A stretch of DNA of 64,000 bases from Streptomyces uncialis (GTDB taxonomy: Bacteria > Actinomycetota > Actinomycetes > Streptomycetales > Streptomycetaceae), in NCBI RefSeq assembly GCF_036250755.1, contig NZ_CP109583.1:5479501-5543500 (forward strand), written 5' to 3'. The first letter of the stretch is position 1. Each line of letters begins with the position of its first letter. Below, one piece after another: positions 16,295-24,523 of the stretch. The notes below the pieces were generated by a model. That model searched no databases. It saw only the letters and a program-made list of their open reading frames with translations, and was not told the origin of the DNA. Position numbers and translations under genes: made by a program.

Positions 16295-17290
16295 TCAGTT
16301 GCTGAGCCGCTCGGCCAGCCGCGCGGCCAGGTTCCGCGCCCTGTCCTGCATTTCCCTGCTGCTCGGCGGCTCGCCGGGAACGGTGGGCTGGGCCTCGTAC
16401 TCGATCGTCACCACCACGTTCGACGTGCGGAACACCACAGTGACCGTGCGGCGCTGCGTGGAGCCCGGACTGCCGAGGGCGTCGTCGACGAAAGCGGCGT
16501 CACCGAGGTCGTCGAGGACACGGGGCAGCAGGGCGGTGAGGTCGTCCTCGGCCGCCGCGTCGTCCGGTTCGCCGGAGTTGTCGGCACTGCTGGTGCTGCC
16601 GGTGCTGCCGGTGCTGTCCGTGTCTCCGGGGCCGTCCGTGCTGCCGGAGGCGCCCGCGTCGTCCGGTTCGCCGGAGCCGCCGGGGGCGCCGGAGCCGGTC
16701 GGGGCGCTGGAGCCGGGGGAGCCGTCCGGCTTCGGGGACGTCTCCCCGGCGGGGCTCTTCCCGGACGCGGTGGCGGGACCGGTGGACGACGACGGGTCCG
16801 GGGCGTCCGACGCTCCCGCGGACGGGGTGCCGGACGGCGGGAGTTCCGCGGCCTTCTCCTTGTCCGCGTACACCTCTTCCGCGCGCTGGTCGTCGCTGAC
16901 GTCGCTGTCGTAGGACACGATCCGGTCCAGATCGACCAGCAGATGGTGGGTGGCCGCGGCCGACTCCGCCTTCCAGCGGCAGCCGACCCGCCGGTCCGTG
17001 TCGTACGTGGCGGTCGCGGTGCCCTCGTACGCCTTGTTCCGCTGCTCCTCGTCCGGGTTCTCCTTGATACCGGGGAGCAGCGAGTCGAGGGTGCTCCGGC
17101 TGAGGGCGCCGCACGGCTCGGGCAGGGTCCGGTAGCGGCCGGGCTCGGCGGCCGGGACGGCCGCTCCGGCGTCGCCCTGCTTGGCGTCACCGGTGGAACC
17201 GCCGCTGTCGTCGCCGGCGGTGCAGCCGGCGAGCAGTGCCGTGAGGAGCACCGCGACGCCCGGTACGTACGCCTTCCGCTGCACGGTCAT
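16295..17290 (-). CDS. DUF3558-like lipoprotein with a long Ser/Gly/Pro insert
   Basis: The 331-residue lipoprotein has signal VAVLLTALLAGC, with the lipobox cysteine near residue 23. It has the same cysteine-pair pattern (PEPCGAL and VGCRWK). About 130 residues of Ser, Gly, Thr, Pro and Asp-rich repeats (GSTGSTSSAD and similar) interrupt the domain before the final beta strands (VVFRTSNVVVTIEYEA). GAGAGGAG is well placed before ATG 17290. It is likely co-transcribed with the next lipoprotein and divergent from rtcB. Confidence 0.87.
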   Translation of the reverse strand: MTVQRKAYVPGVAVLLTALLAGCTAGDDSGGSTGDAKQGDAGAAVPAAEPGRYRTLPEPCGALSRSTLDSLLPGIKENPDEEQRNKAYEGTATATYDTDRRVGCRWKAESAAATHHLLVDLDRIVSYDSDVSDDQRAEEVYADKEKAAELPPSGTPSAGASDAPDPSSSTGPATASGKSPAGETSPKPDGSPGSSAPTGSGAPGGSGEPDDAGASGSTDGPGDTDSTGSTGSTSSADNSGEPDDAAAEDDLTALLPRVLDDLGDAAFVDDALGSPGSTQRRTVTVVFRTSNVVVTIEYEAQPTVPGEPPSSREMQDRARNLAARLAERLSN

Positions 17291-17489
17291 GCGCTCCTCT
17301 CGACACGGGTCGCGCCGGGGGCGCGGAGGTTCGGCGGGGCTTATTCGCTTGCCGCCGGGGACAGGTCGACCGACATTATGTGTATCGCACGCATGGCCGT
17401 GGACGCCGGTCCGTCATCCCATTCATGGACCTTGGCTCCGGTATTTGCGCTTACAAACTTTTGAACGATTACGGGGGAAAGAGGGCGCT

Positions 17490-18683
17490 ATGTCGTACGT
17501 AGAAGTCCCGGGGGCCAAGGTACCGATCCGGATGTGGGCCGATCCGGCCACCGTGGAGGAGGGCGCGCTCCAGCAGCTGCGCAATGTCTCGACGCTGCCG
17601 TGGATCAAGGGCCTCGCGGTCATGCCGGACGTGCACTACGGCAAGGGCGCCACGGTCGGCTCGGTGATCGCGATGCAGGGCGCGGTGTGCCCGGCGGCGG
17701 TCGGGGTGGACATCGGCTGCGGGATGTCGGCGGTGAAGACGTCCCTCACGGCCAACGATCTGCCCGGTGACCTCTCCCGGCTGCGCTCGAAGATCGAGCA
17801 GACCATCCCGGTGGGCCGGGGCATGCACGACGACGCGGTCGACCCGACCGGCTTCCACGGATTCGCCACGGCGGGCTGGGACGACTTCTGGACCCGTTTC
17901 GACGGGGTCGCGCAGGCCGTCCACTTCCGCCAGGAGCGCGCGACGAAGCAGATGGGCACGCTGGGTTCGGGGAACCACTTCGTCGAGGTCTGTGTCGACT
18001 CGCAGGACGCCGTCTGGCTGATGCTGCACTCCGGTTCGCGCAACATCGGCAAGGAACTGGCGGAGCACCACATGGGCGTCGCCCAGTCGCTCCCGCACAA
18101 CCAGGGCCTGGTCGACCGTGACCTCGCGGTGTTCGTCGCGGACACCCCGCAGATGGCGGCGTACCGCAACGACCTCTTCTGGGCGCAGGAGTACGCGAAG
18201 TACAACCGGGCGCTGATGATGTCGCTGCTGAAGGACGTCGTACGCCGTGAGTTCAAGAAGGCCAAGGTCACCTTCCAGCCGGAGATCTCCTGCCACCACA
18301 ACTACGTGTCGGAGGAGCGCTACGACGGTATGGACCTGCTGGTCACCCGCAAGGGCGCGATCCGGGCGGGCTCCGGCGACCTCGGGATCATCCCGGGCTC
18401 GATGGGGACCGGTTCCTACATCGTGCGCGGTCTGGGCAACGAGGAGTCGTTCAACTCCGCCTCGCACGGCGCCGGACGGCGGATGAGCCGCAACGCGGCG
18501 AAGCGGCGGTTCACGGCGCAGGACCTGGCGGACCAGACCCGGGGTGTGGAGTGCCGCAAGGACTCCGGTGTCGTGGACGAGATCCCGGCCGCGTACAAGC
18601 CGATCGAGCACGTCATCGAGCAGCAGCGGGACCTGGTCGAGGTCGTGGCCAAGCTGAAGCAGGTCGTCTGTGTGAAGGGCTGA
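17490..18683 (+). CDS. rtcB: RNA ligase RtcB family protein
   Basis: RtcB joins 2',3'-cyclic phosphate or 3'-phosphate RNA ends to 5'-OH ends using GTP and Mn2+. The 397-residue product has DVHYGKG (47-53), the metal site GVDIGCGM with D74 and C77, GNHFVE with H163, HSGSR with H180, SCHHNYV with H269/H270, the RAGSGD and GSMGTGSYIV loops, and the SHGAGR nucleophile-histidine motif. All catalytic positions appear intact. The start is ATG 17490, preceded by GAGGG. No archease or RtcA gene is adjacent. Confidence 0.95.
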   Translation: MSYVEVPGAKVPIRMWADPATVEEGALQQLRNVSTLPWIKGLAVMPDVHYGKGATVGSVIAMQGAVCPAAVGVDIGCGMSAVKTSLTANDLPGDLSRLRSKIEQTIPVGRGMHDDAVDPTGFHGFATAGWDDFWTRFDGVAQAVHFRQERATKQMGTLGSGNHFVEVCVDSQDAVWLMLHSGSRNIGKELAEHHMGVAQSLPHNQGLVDRDLAVFVADTPQMAAYRNDLFWAQEYAKYNRALMMSLLKDVVRREFKKAKVTFQPEISCHHNYVSEERYDGMDLLVTRKGAIRAGSGDLGIIPGSMGTGSYIVRGLGNEESFNSASHGAGRRMSRNAAKRRFTAQDLADQTRGVECRKDSGVVDEIPAAYKPIEHVIEQQRDLVEVVAKLKQVVCVKG

Positions 18684-18702
18684 CGGGGCGGCCGGGCCGG
18701 GG

Positions 18703-19500
18703 TCATCGGGTGCGGTGGACCTTGGTGTTGGACGCCTGGGCGCGGGGGCGGACCACCAGGAGGTCGATGTTGACATGGCTGGGGCGGGTGACGGCCCAGC
18801 CGATGGTGTCGGCCACGTCGTCCGCCGTGAGGGGTTCGGCGACGCCCTCGTAGACCTTGGCGGCCTTCTCCTCGTCACCCCGGAACCGGGTCGTCGCGAA
18901 CTCGTCGGTCCTGACCATGCCGGGGGCCACCTCGATCACCCGGACCGGACGGCCCACGATCTCCAGCCGCAGTGTCTCGGCGAGTACGTGCTCGGCGTGC
19001 TTGGCGGCCACATAGCCGCCACCGCCCTCGTAGGCCGCGTGGCCCGCCGTGGACGACACCACGACGACCGTGCCGTCGCCGCTCGCCTCCAGCGCGGGGA
19101 GCAGGCACTGGGTGACGTGCAGGGTGCCGATGACGTTCGTCTCGAACATCCGGCGCCAGTCCGCCGGGTCGCCCGTGGCCACCGGGTCGGCGCCGAGGGC
19201 GCCGCCCGCGTTGTTCACCAGGACCTCGCACGCGTCCAGGCCCGCCGCGAAGGACTCGACGGCCGCCCGGTCGGTGATGTCCAGCGGATACGCCGTGGCC
19301 CGGTGGCCCGCGGCCGTCAGCTCCTCCGCCAGGGCCTCGATCCGGTCCTTGCGGCGGGCCGTGAGCACCACATGGAACCCCTCGGCGGCGAGCCTGCGCG
19401 CGGTCGCGGCACCGATGCCGCTGCTGGCACCGGTCACCACCGCCGTACGTCCGGCGCCGGGCGCGGTACGGGGCTGGGTGCTGGGGTCCGGGCGGGTCAT
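18703..19500 (-). CDS. Short-chain dehydrogenase/reductase
   Basis: The 265-residue classical SDR has a nucleotide-binding TGASSGIG, NNAG, catalytic Ser in VVSSTAG and Y-x-x-x-K in GYVAAKHAE, followed by APGMVRTDE. An Arg pair after the second strand (ARRKDR) suggests NADP preference. The start is ATG 19500, with GAGGAG about 7 nt upstream. The substrate is unknown. It is convergent with rtcB. Confidence 0.92.
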   Translation of the reverse strand: MTRPDPSTQPRTAPGAGRTAVVTGASSGIGAATARRLAAEGFHVVLTARRKDRIEALAEELTAAGHRATAYPLDITDRAAVESFAAGLDACEVLVNNAGGALGADPVATGDPADWRRMFETNVIGTLHVTQCLLPALEASGDGTVVVVSSTAGHAAYEGGGGYVAAKHAEHVLAETLRLEIVGRPVRVIEVAPGMVRTDEFATTRFRGDEEKAAKVYEGVAEPLTADDVADTIGWAVTRPSHVNIDLLVVRPRAQASNTKVHRTR

Positions 19501-19666
19501 GCGGGGCTCCTCGGCCTGGGCGGTGGGACGGACTGGGTGAACAGCGCGGGCCGGGTCCACGCGGACGGCTCGTGTGCTGGTACGGCCCGTGCGGGTCCGG
19601 GCCGGGGCCCGGGGACGGCTGCGTGCCGCTTCAGGATAGGTCGGCGCCACCGACCCGTGGCGGGCC

Positions 19667-19675
19667 TGTGGACAA
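19667..19675 (-). promoter_or_regulatory. DnaA box 1 (TTGTCCACA)
   Basis: This is an exact match, on the minus strand, to TTGTCCACA, the preferred DnaA box of Streptomyces oriC. A second copy in the same orientation starts 23 bp to the right. Confidence 0.5.
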
Positions 19676-19689
19676 CCCGTCGCCCCACC

Positions 19690-19698
19690 TGTGGACAA
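19690..19698 (-). promoter_or_regulatory. DnaA box 2 (TTGTCCACA)
   Basis: This is a second exact match in the same orientation, 23 bp from the first. Both boxes sit in a longer shared CCTGTGGACAACCC context. Confidence 0.5.
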
Positions 19699-19902
19699 CC
19701 CCGGTCCGGCGGTCGGCCGGGCTCCGCCGGGCCGCCGGGTGCCGCGTCCGGCCCTGTCCGGCCGCCCTGTGCCGTGCCGGGTCGCGACCGCCCGTCCCGG
19801 TGCCCGGTGCCGTCACCTGTTGGGTGGCGCCTGCCCCGGGAGGCATCGGGGATACATCGAGGTGTGGTGGCGGGTGAGCGGCGGCCGGAGGAGTGGGTGC
19901 GA

Positions 19903-20553
19903 GTGGTGGACGCGACGCGCGGGTGTGCGGCGACGGCGGAACGGGGCGGTGCGCGGTGGGCGGGGGCCGTCCGGGCCGTACGGGGCGGACGAGGGGGCCG
20001 GGGGGTGGGTGCGGCGGCCGTGATGGGCGCGGTGGTGCTCGTGGTGGGGGGAGCGGCGCCGATGAGCACCCTCGTACCAGCCGCGAACACCCCCGCGCCG
20101 TCCAGGACCGACCCCGCGCCGTCCACGACCGAACCCGTGCCACCCGTGGTCGCTCCCGCGCCGCCCGAGCCGGAGGCCGATCTGGCTCAGCACGGGAGTG
20201 TGTCCCTGGCGGGGGGCGGGGCCGAGCTGCGGTTCACCCCGCAGAACTTCGGTCCGGCCGACATCGACGACGCCACCGTCCGGCTGGACTGGTCCGAGCC
20301 GCTCGCGGACGGCCAGTCCCTGCCCGCGTCCTGCGTACGGGCGGACCGCTCGTCCCTGGTGTGCCGGACGGGCGGGCTGGTGGCGGGCAGCCTCGGGGAG
20401 CGGATCGACGTACCGGTCCGGTTCCAGGGCGCGCCCAGCGAGGTGACCCTGCGGATCGGCACCCTGTGGAACGGCGGCGCGCGGGACGGCAACCCCGAGA
20501 ACAACGAGCACGAGGTGCTGGTGCTGGACACGGGGGACGTCTACCACTTCTGA
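19903..20553 (+). CDS. Putative secreted or membrane-anchored protein
   Basis: The product has a hydrophobic segment near residues 35-52 (VGAAAVMGAVVLVVGGAA), a Pro/Thr-rich linker (TPAPSRTDPAPSTTEPVPP) and a ~110-residue beta-rich domain with two cysteines (ASCVRADRSSLVCRTGG). The domain resembles an extracellular Ig-like/DUF11-like fold. The start is uncertain: GTG 19903 has GGAGGAG at 9 nt spacing, but GTG 19897 and 19906 are also possible, giving about 216 aa. I cannot name a function. Confidence 0.6.
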   Translation: MVDATRGCAATAERGGARWAGAVRAVRGGRGGRGVGAAAVMGAVVLVVGGAAPMSTLVPAANTPAPSRTDPAPSTTEPVPPVVAPAPPEPEADLAQHGSVSLAGGGAELRFTPQNFGPADIDDATVRLDWSEPLADGQSLPASCVRADRSSLVCRTGGLVAGSLGERIDVPVRFQGAPSEVTLRIGTLWNGGARDGNPENNEHEVLVLDTGDVYHF

Positions 20554-20622
20554 CCGGCCGCGCGACCACTGCTGACAGCCGCCCCGGTGCCGGTCCGACC
20601 GTCCCCGCGCCGACCGTCCGGG

Positions 20623-21459
20623 TCAGTGGCGGCGGTACGCGGCCGGGGGTACGCCGACGGTCGCGGTGAAGTCCCGTACGAGGTGGGCCTGGTCGGCGTA
20701 GCCGAGGTCGGCGGCGAGGGCCGCCCAGTCGACGGCCCGGTCGTTCTCCGCGTGCTCCAGCACCTCGTGCACCCGGTGGCGCAGGATGATCCACTTGGGT
20801 CCCACCCCGACGTACGCCGCGAACAGCCGCTGGACGGCCCGTACCGTCAGGCCCGCCTCGCGCGCGAGGTCGGTCACCCGCCGCAGGGACCGGTCGTGGC
20901 GGACGCGGTCGGCCAGGGCCGTCGCGAGGCCGGCCCGGGGGTCGGGCGCGGGACCTTCGCCGTGCGGGCCGAGACCCAGCAGGAAGGCGTCGAGCGCGGC
21001 CACGCGCGCGTGGTCGTCGTCGGGCGCCAGGAAGGCGTCCGGATCGGGGTCGGGGACCGGGTCGCCGCCGGGCGCGCGCAGCACGTCCGTGAGGGGGAGG
21101 TGCCGGCCGGTCCACCGGGACACGGGCGCGTGCGGCGCGAAGGGCCGGAAGCCTCCCGGGCGGAACTGGACACCGCTGACCCGGCCCCGCCGCTCCAGCT
21201 TCCGGGTGAACAGCCCGAGCCCGATGCCCGCGACCTCGCCGCGGGGCTCCTGGTCCTCGTCCTGCTGGAAGACGATGTTGACCGACGGGTGCGGGACGAC
21301 ATGGGTGGCGTACGGCTCGGTGAGGTCCCAGTCGATCAGCCAGTAGTGCTCCAGGTACGGGCGCAGCGCCCCGGCGGGGAGGTACCGGCGGAAGCGGACC
21401 CGTGCGAGCAGTTCGTCCGCGTCGACGATGCCCCTGGTGTCCCGGCGTGGAGCGGCCAT
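20623..21459 (-). CDS. AraC-family transcriptional regulator (DUF6597-type N-terminus)
   Basis: The 278-residue protein has an N-terminal ligand domain (LRPYLEHYWLIDWDL, then HPSVNIVFQ and FRPGGFRPF) and two HTH elements of an AraC domain at the C-terminus (VTDLAREAGLTVRAVQRLF and LAADLGYADQAHLVRDF). It is divergent from the TIGR03086-type gene at 21566, separated by 106 nt, and may control it. Confidence 0.92.
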   Translation of the reverse strand: MAAPRRDTRGIVDADELLARVRFRRYLPAGALRPYLEHYWLIDWDLTEPYATHVVPHPSVNIVFQQDEDQEPRGEVAGIGLGLFTRKLERRGRVSGVQFRPGGFRPFAPHAPVSRWTGRHLPLTDVLRAPGGDPVPDPDPDAFLAPDDDHARVAALDAFLLGLGPHGEGPAPDPRAGLATALADRVRHDRSLRRVTDLAREAGLTVRAVQRLFAAYVGVGPKWIILRHRVHEVLEHAENDRAVDWAALAADLGYADQAHLVRDFTATVGVPPAAYRRH

Positions 21460-21565
21460 GGGGGGATCGTATGCGTGGCCTTCCCGACCGGGCTGCCGCG
21501 TTCGTCCCGGCCGGGCTGTCGCGTTTCTTCAAGCGGTGGCCGGGGGCCGTTCGTACGGTGGCCGT

Positions 21566-22201
21566 ATGAGCGATCTCCCGAAGGACCCCGCATCCGCATC
21601 CGCCGACCGCTACCCGCCGGGGCCCGCTCTGGGGCCGCTGCTCGGCGCCTCGGGCGGGCAGGCGGTCTCCCTGGTCCGCGCGGTGCCGGACGACGCGCTG
21701 GCGGCGGCCACGCCGTGTGCCGACTACGACGTGCGGGCGCTGGTGAACCATCTGTTCCAGGTGGTGACGCAGTTCCGCGAGCTGGCGCTGAAGAAGCCGT
21801 CCGACTTCGGTGACACCCCGGACGTGGTGGGAACGGACGGGCACTGGCGGGAGTCCTTCGCCGCCGCCGTGGACGAGCTGGTCCGGGTCTGGTCGGCGCC
21901 GGGCGCCGAGGAGGGCACCACGGGGGCGATGGACATGCCCGCGCGGACGGTGGGGTGCCTGGTGCTGCTGGACCTCACGGTCCACGCGTGGGACCTCGCG
22001 CGGGCGACGGGGCGGGAGTACCGGCCCGATCCCGGGGGCGCCGGGGTGGTGCCCGTCCTGGCGACGGCGGTGACGGGGCTGGCGCCCACGGCCCGGCGGA
22101 TGGGGATGTTCGCCGAACCGCTCCCGGTGCGGGAGGACGCGCCGGACTTCGAGCGGCTGCTGGCGGTCACCGGCCGCGACCCGGGGTGGACGCGGCCGTA
22201 G
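21566..22201 (+). CDS. TIGR03086-family metal-binding protein (DinB/MDMPI-like)
   Basis: The 211-residue four-helix protein of the mycothiol-dependent maleylpyruvate isomerase/DinB superfamily has the typical TPCADYDVRALVNHLF start and LTVHAWDLARATG metal-site histidine. The target is unknown. There is no clear Shine-Dalgarno sequence. A -10-like TACGGT lies 6 nt before the ATG, which suggests a leaderless transcript. Confidence 0.88.
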   Translation: MSDLPKDPASASADRYPPGPALGPLLGASGGQAVSLVRAVPDDALAAATPCADYDVRALVNHLFQVVTQFRELALKKPSDFGDTPDVVGTDGHWRESFAAAVDELVRVWSAPGAEEGTTGAMDMPARTVGCLVLLDLTVHAWDLARATGREYRPDPGGAGVVPVLATAVTGLAPTARRMGMFAEPLPVREDAPDFERLLAVTGRDPGWTRP

Positions 22202-22466
22202 CGGGGGTGTCCGGCGCCCGTGGCGGGGGCTGTGGCCGCCGCAGGGCGGCGGAGGGCGTATCGGGAGGGCCCGGCGGGCGTGGAAGCGCCCACCGGGCCC
22301 TCCGGCGCCCGCTCCGGGCCCTCCAGCCCCGCGCCGACACCCCCACCGCCCCTCACCGCCCCCCCCCACGGCCCCTCACCACCCCCCACCGACCCCCGTG
22401 AGCCCCCAACCCGCGCCCCCGCCGGGGTGCGGGAATACCTTGTGCCGGGGTACCGTTCTGTCGGTG
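22202..22466. other. C-rich intergenic stretch
   Basis: Most of the gap before the flavin-monooxygenase operon is low-complexity. It contains a conspicuous C-rich tract with very few G residues on the + strand (about 22325-22410). No gene was seen. Confidence 0.6.
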
Positions 22467-22484
22467 TAGTTGAACAATCAACCA
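22467..22484. promoter_or_regulatory. MarR-type operator candidate
   Basis: TAGTTGA-acaa-TCAACCA is an 18-bp inverted repeat (6 of 7 pairs) of the TTGA...TCAA type bound by many MarR regulators. It ends 19 nt before the start of the flavin-monooxygenase gene. No marR gene is adjacent. Confidence 0.5.
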
Positions 22485-22503
22485 CTTCTGAGGGTGAGCA
22501 GTC

Positions 22504-23631
22504 ATGCAGTTCGGGATCTTCAGCGTCGGCGATGTCACGACCGATCCGACGAACGGCCGTGTTCCGTCCGAGCACGAGCGGATCAACGCGATGACGGCGA
22601 TCGCGCTGAAGGCCGAGGAGGTCGGGCTCGACGTCTTCGCGACCGGTGAGCACCACAACCCGCCGTTCGTACCGTCGTCCCCGACGACCATGCTCGGCTG
22701 GATCGCGGCCCGCACCGAGAACCTGATCCTGTCCACGTCGACCACGCTGATCACCACCAACGACCCGGTGAAGATCGCCGAGGACTTCGCGATGCTCCAG
22801 CACCTCGCGAACGGCCGGGTGGACGTGATGATGGGCCGCGGCAACACCGGCCCGGTGTATCCGTGGTTCGGCAAGGACATCCGCCAGGGCATCCCGATGG
22901 CGATCGAGAACTACGCGCTGCTGCACCGGCTGTGGCGCGAGGACGTCGTCGACTGGGAGGGCAACTTCCGTACGCCGCTCCAGTCGTTCACCTCGACGCC
23001 GCGCCCCCTCGACGGGCAGCCGCCCTTCGTGTGGCACGGTTCGATCCGCTCCCCGGAGATCGCGGAGCAGGCCGCCTACTACGGTGACGGCTTCTTCCAC
23101 AACAACATCTTCTGGCCCAAGCAGCACACCCAGCGGATGGTGGAGCTCTACCGCGAGCGGTACGCCCACTACGGGCACGGCACGGCCGAACAGGCCATCG
23201 TCGGACTCGGCGGTCAGGTGTTCATGCGGAAGAACTCGCAGGACGCGGTACGCGACTTCCGTCCGTACTTCGACAACGCGCCCGTCTACGGGCACGGTCC
23301 GTCCCTGGAGGACTTCACGCAGCAGACGCCGCTGACGGTGGGCTCGCCGCAGGAGGTCATCGAGAAGACGCTGTCGTTCCGTGAGTACGCGGGTGACTAC
23401 CAGCGTCAGCTGTTCCTCGTCGACCACGCGGGACTGCCGCTCAAGACGGTCCTGGAGCAGCTCGACCTGCTCGGCGAGGAGGTCGTGCCGGTGCTGCGCA
23501 AGGAGTTCGCCAAGAACCGCCCCGCGAACGTGCCGGACGCCCCCACCCACGGCTCGCTGCTTGCCGCCGCCCGCAGCGGCAAGGACAACGGCAACGACAA
23601 CGACAGGAAGCAGGAGGTGACCACCGCATGA
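22504..23631 (+). CDS. LLM-class flavin-dependent oxidoreductase (CE1758 family)
   Basis: The 375-residue luciferase-like TIM-barrel monooxygenase shows EVGLDVFATGEHH near residue 50, VDVMMGRGNTGPVYPW and WHGSIRSPEIAEQAA. It resembles the CE1758 subgroup, which occurs next to a CE1759-type FMN reductase, exactly as here. It uses FMNH2 supplied by the partner to oxidise an unknown substrate. GAGGGTGAG lies before the ATG. The reductase starts within its stop codon. Confidence 0.93.
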   Translation: MQFGIFSVGDVTTDPTNGRVPSEHERINAMTAIALKAEEVGLDVFATGEHHNPPFVPSSPTTMLGWIAARTENLILSTSTTLITTNDPVKIAEDFAMLQHLANGRVDVMMGRGNTGPVYPWFGKDIRQGIPMAIENYALLHRLWREDVVDWEGNFRTPLQSFTSTPRPLDGQPPFVWHGSIRSPEIAEQAAYYGDGFFHNNIFWPKQHTQRMVELYRERYAHYGHGTAEQAIVGLGGQVFMRKNSQDAVRDFRPYFDNAPVYGHGPSLEDFTQQTPLTVGSPQEVIEKTLSFREYAGDYQRQLFLVDHAGLPLKTVLEQLDLLGEEVVPVLRKEFAKNRPANVPDAPTHGSLLAAARSGKDNGNDNDRKQEVTTA

Positions 23632-24296
23632 AGCTCGTCGTCGTGTCCGCCGGACTGAGTGTCCCCTCGTCCACCCGGCTGCTCGCGGACCGGCTCACCG
23701 AGTCGGCCGTGCGCGGGGCCCCGGGGACGGACGTCCACGTCATCGAACTGCGTGACCTGGCCGTCGACATCGCGAACAACTTCGTCACCGGCTTCCCGGC
23801 GCCCGCCCTGGAGGCGGCGCTGGGGAAGGTGGCGGAGGCGGACGCCCTGATCGTGGTCTCGCCCGTGTTCTCGGCCTCCTACAGCGGACTGTTCAAGTCG
23901 TTCTTCGACGTGATCGACAAGGACGCGCTGAGCGGGAAGCCGGTCCTCATCGGCGCCACCGGGGGCACCGGACGCCACTCGCTGGTCCTCGACCACGCCC
24001 TGCGGCCGCTGTTCGGCTATCTGCGGGCCGTCGTCGTCCCGACCGGGGTGTACGCGGCGTCCGAGGACTGGGGCGCCGAGGGGCTCGCCGAGCGCATCGA
24101 GCGGGCCGCCGGGGAACTGGTCGCCCTCACGGCCCCGTCCGCGACGGTCCCCGCGCAGGAGCGGGGCGCGGCGCCCGCGCGCGGGCAGGCACCCCGTACG
24201 GTCGGCTCCGTCGAGGACCGCCCGCTCGGGACCGGCTCCCTCAAGGACCGGGTCGTCCCCTTCGAGCAGCAGCTCGCGGCCCTGAAGGTCCGGTGA
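23628..24296 (+). CDS. NAD(P)H-dependent FMN reductase (CE1759 family)
   Basis: The 222-residue flavodoxin-like reductase has an N-terminal VVSAGLSVPSSTRLLADRL flavin-phosphate loop and SPVFSASYSGLFKSFFD. It overlaps the monooxygenase gene by 4 nt (ATGA), so the two form a two-component system. The reductase would provide reduced FMN. The C-terminal ~60 residues are a variable Ala/Pro-rich extension. Confidence 0.93.
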   Translation: MKLVVVSAGLSVPSSTRLLADRLTESAVRGAPGTDVHVIELRDLAVDIANNFVTGFPAPALEAALGKVAEADALIVVSPVFSASYSGLFKSFFDVIDKDALSGKPVLIGATGGTGRHSLVLDHALRPLFGYLRAVVVPTGVYAASEDWGAEGLAERIERAAGELVALTAPSATVPAQERGAAPARGQAPRTVGSVEDRPLGTGSLKDRVVPFEQQLAALKVR

Positions 24297-24523
24297 CCCT
24301 GCCGGGCACCACGGTCGACGGCAGCACGGACCGCGACACCACGGCAGTGCCGACAACGGCACCACAGGGAACGGCACGGAGAAGTACCCCACGCGCGCGT
24401 GGCCGACGAACGTCCGCCACGCGCGCGTAGCCGTGCCCATGGATCCGACGGCGGACCGGCTCCCGCGCGCACCGGAGCACACCGGGGCGGCCGTCCGGAG
24501 CGCGGGGGACCGCCGTCGCCGTC

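Larger units (their letters stand above)
19501..19902. other. 402-nt intergenic region with two DnaA-box matches
   Basis: This is the divergent gap between the SDR and a putative secreted protein. It contains two copies of TGTGGACAA (see the separate entries) in a C/G-rich stretch. I see no convincing gene in it. Confidence 0.6.
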
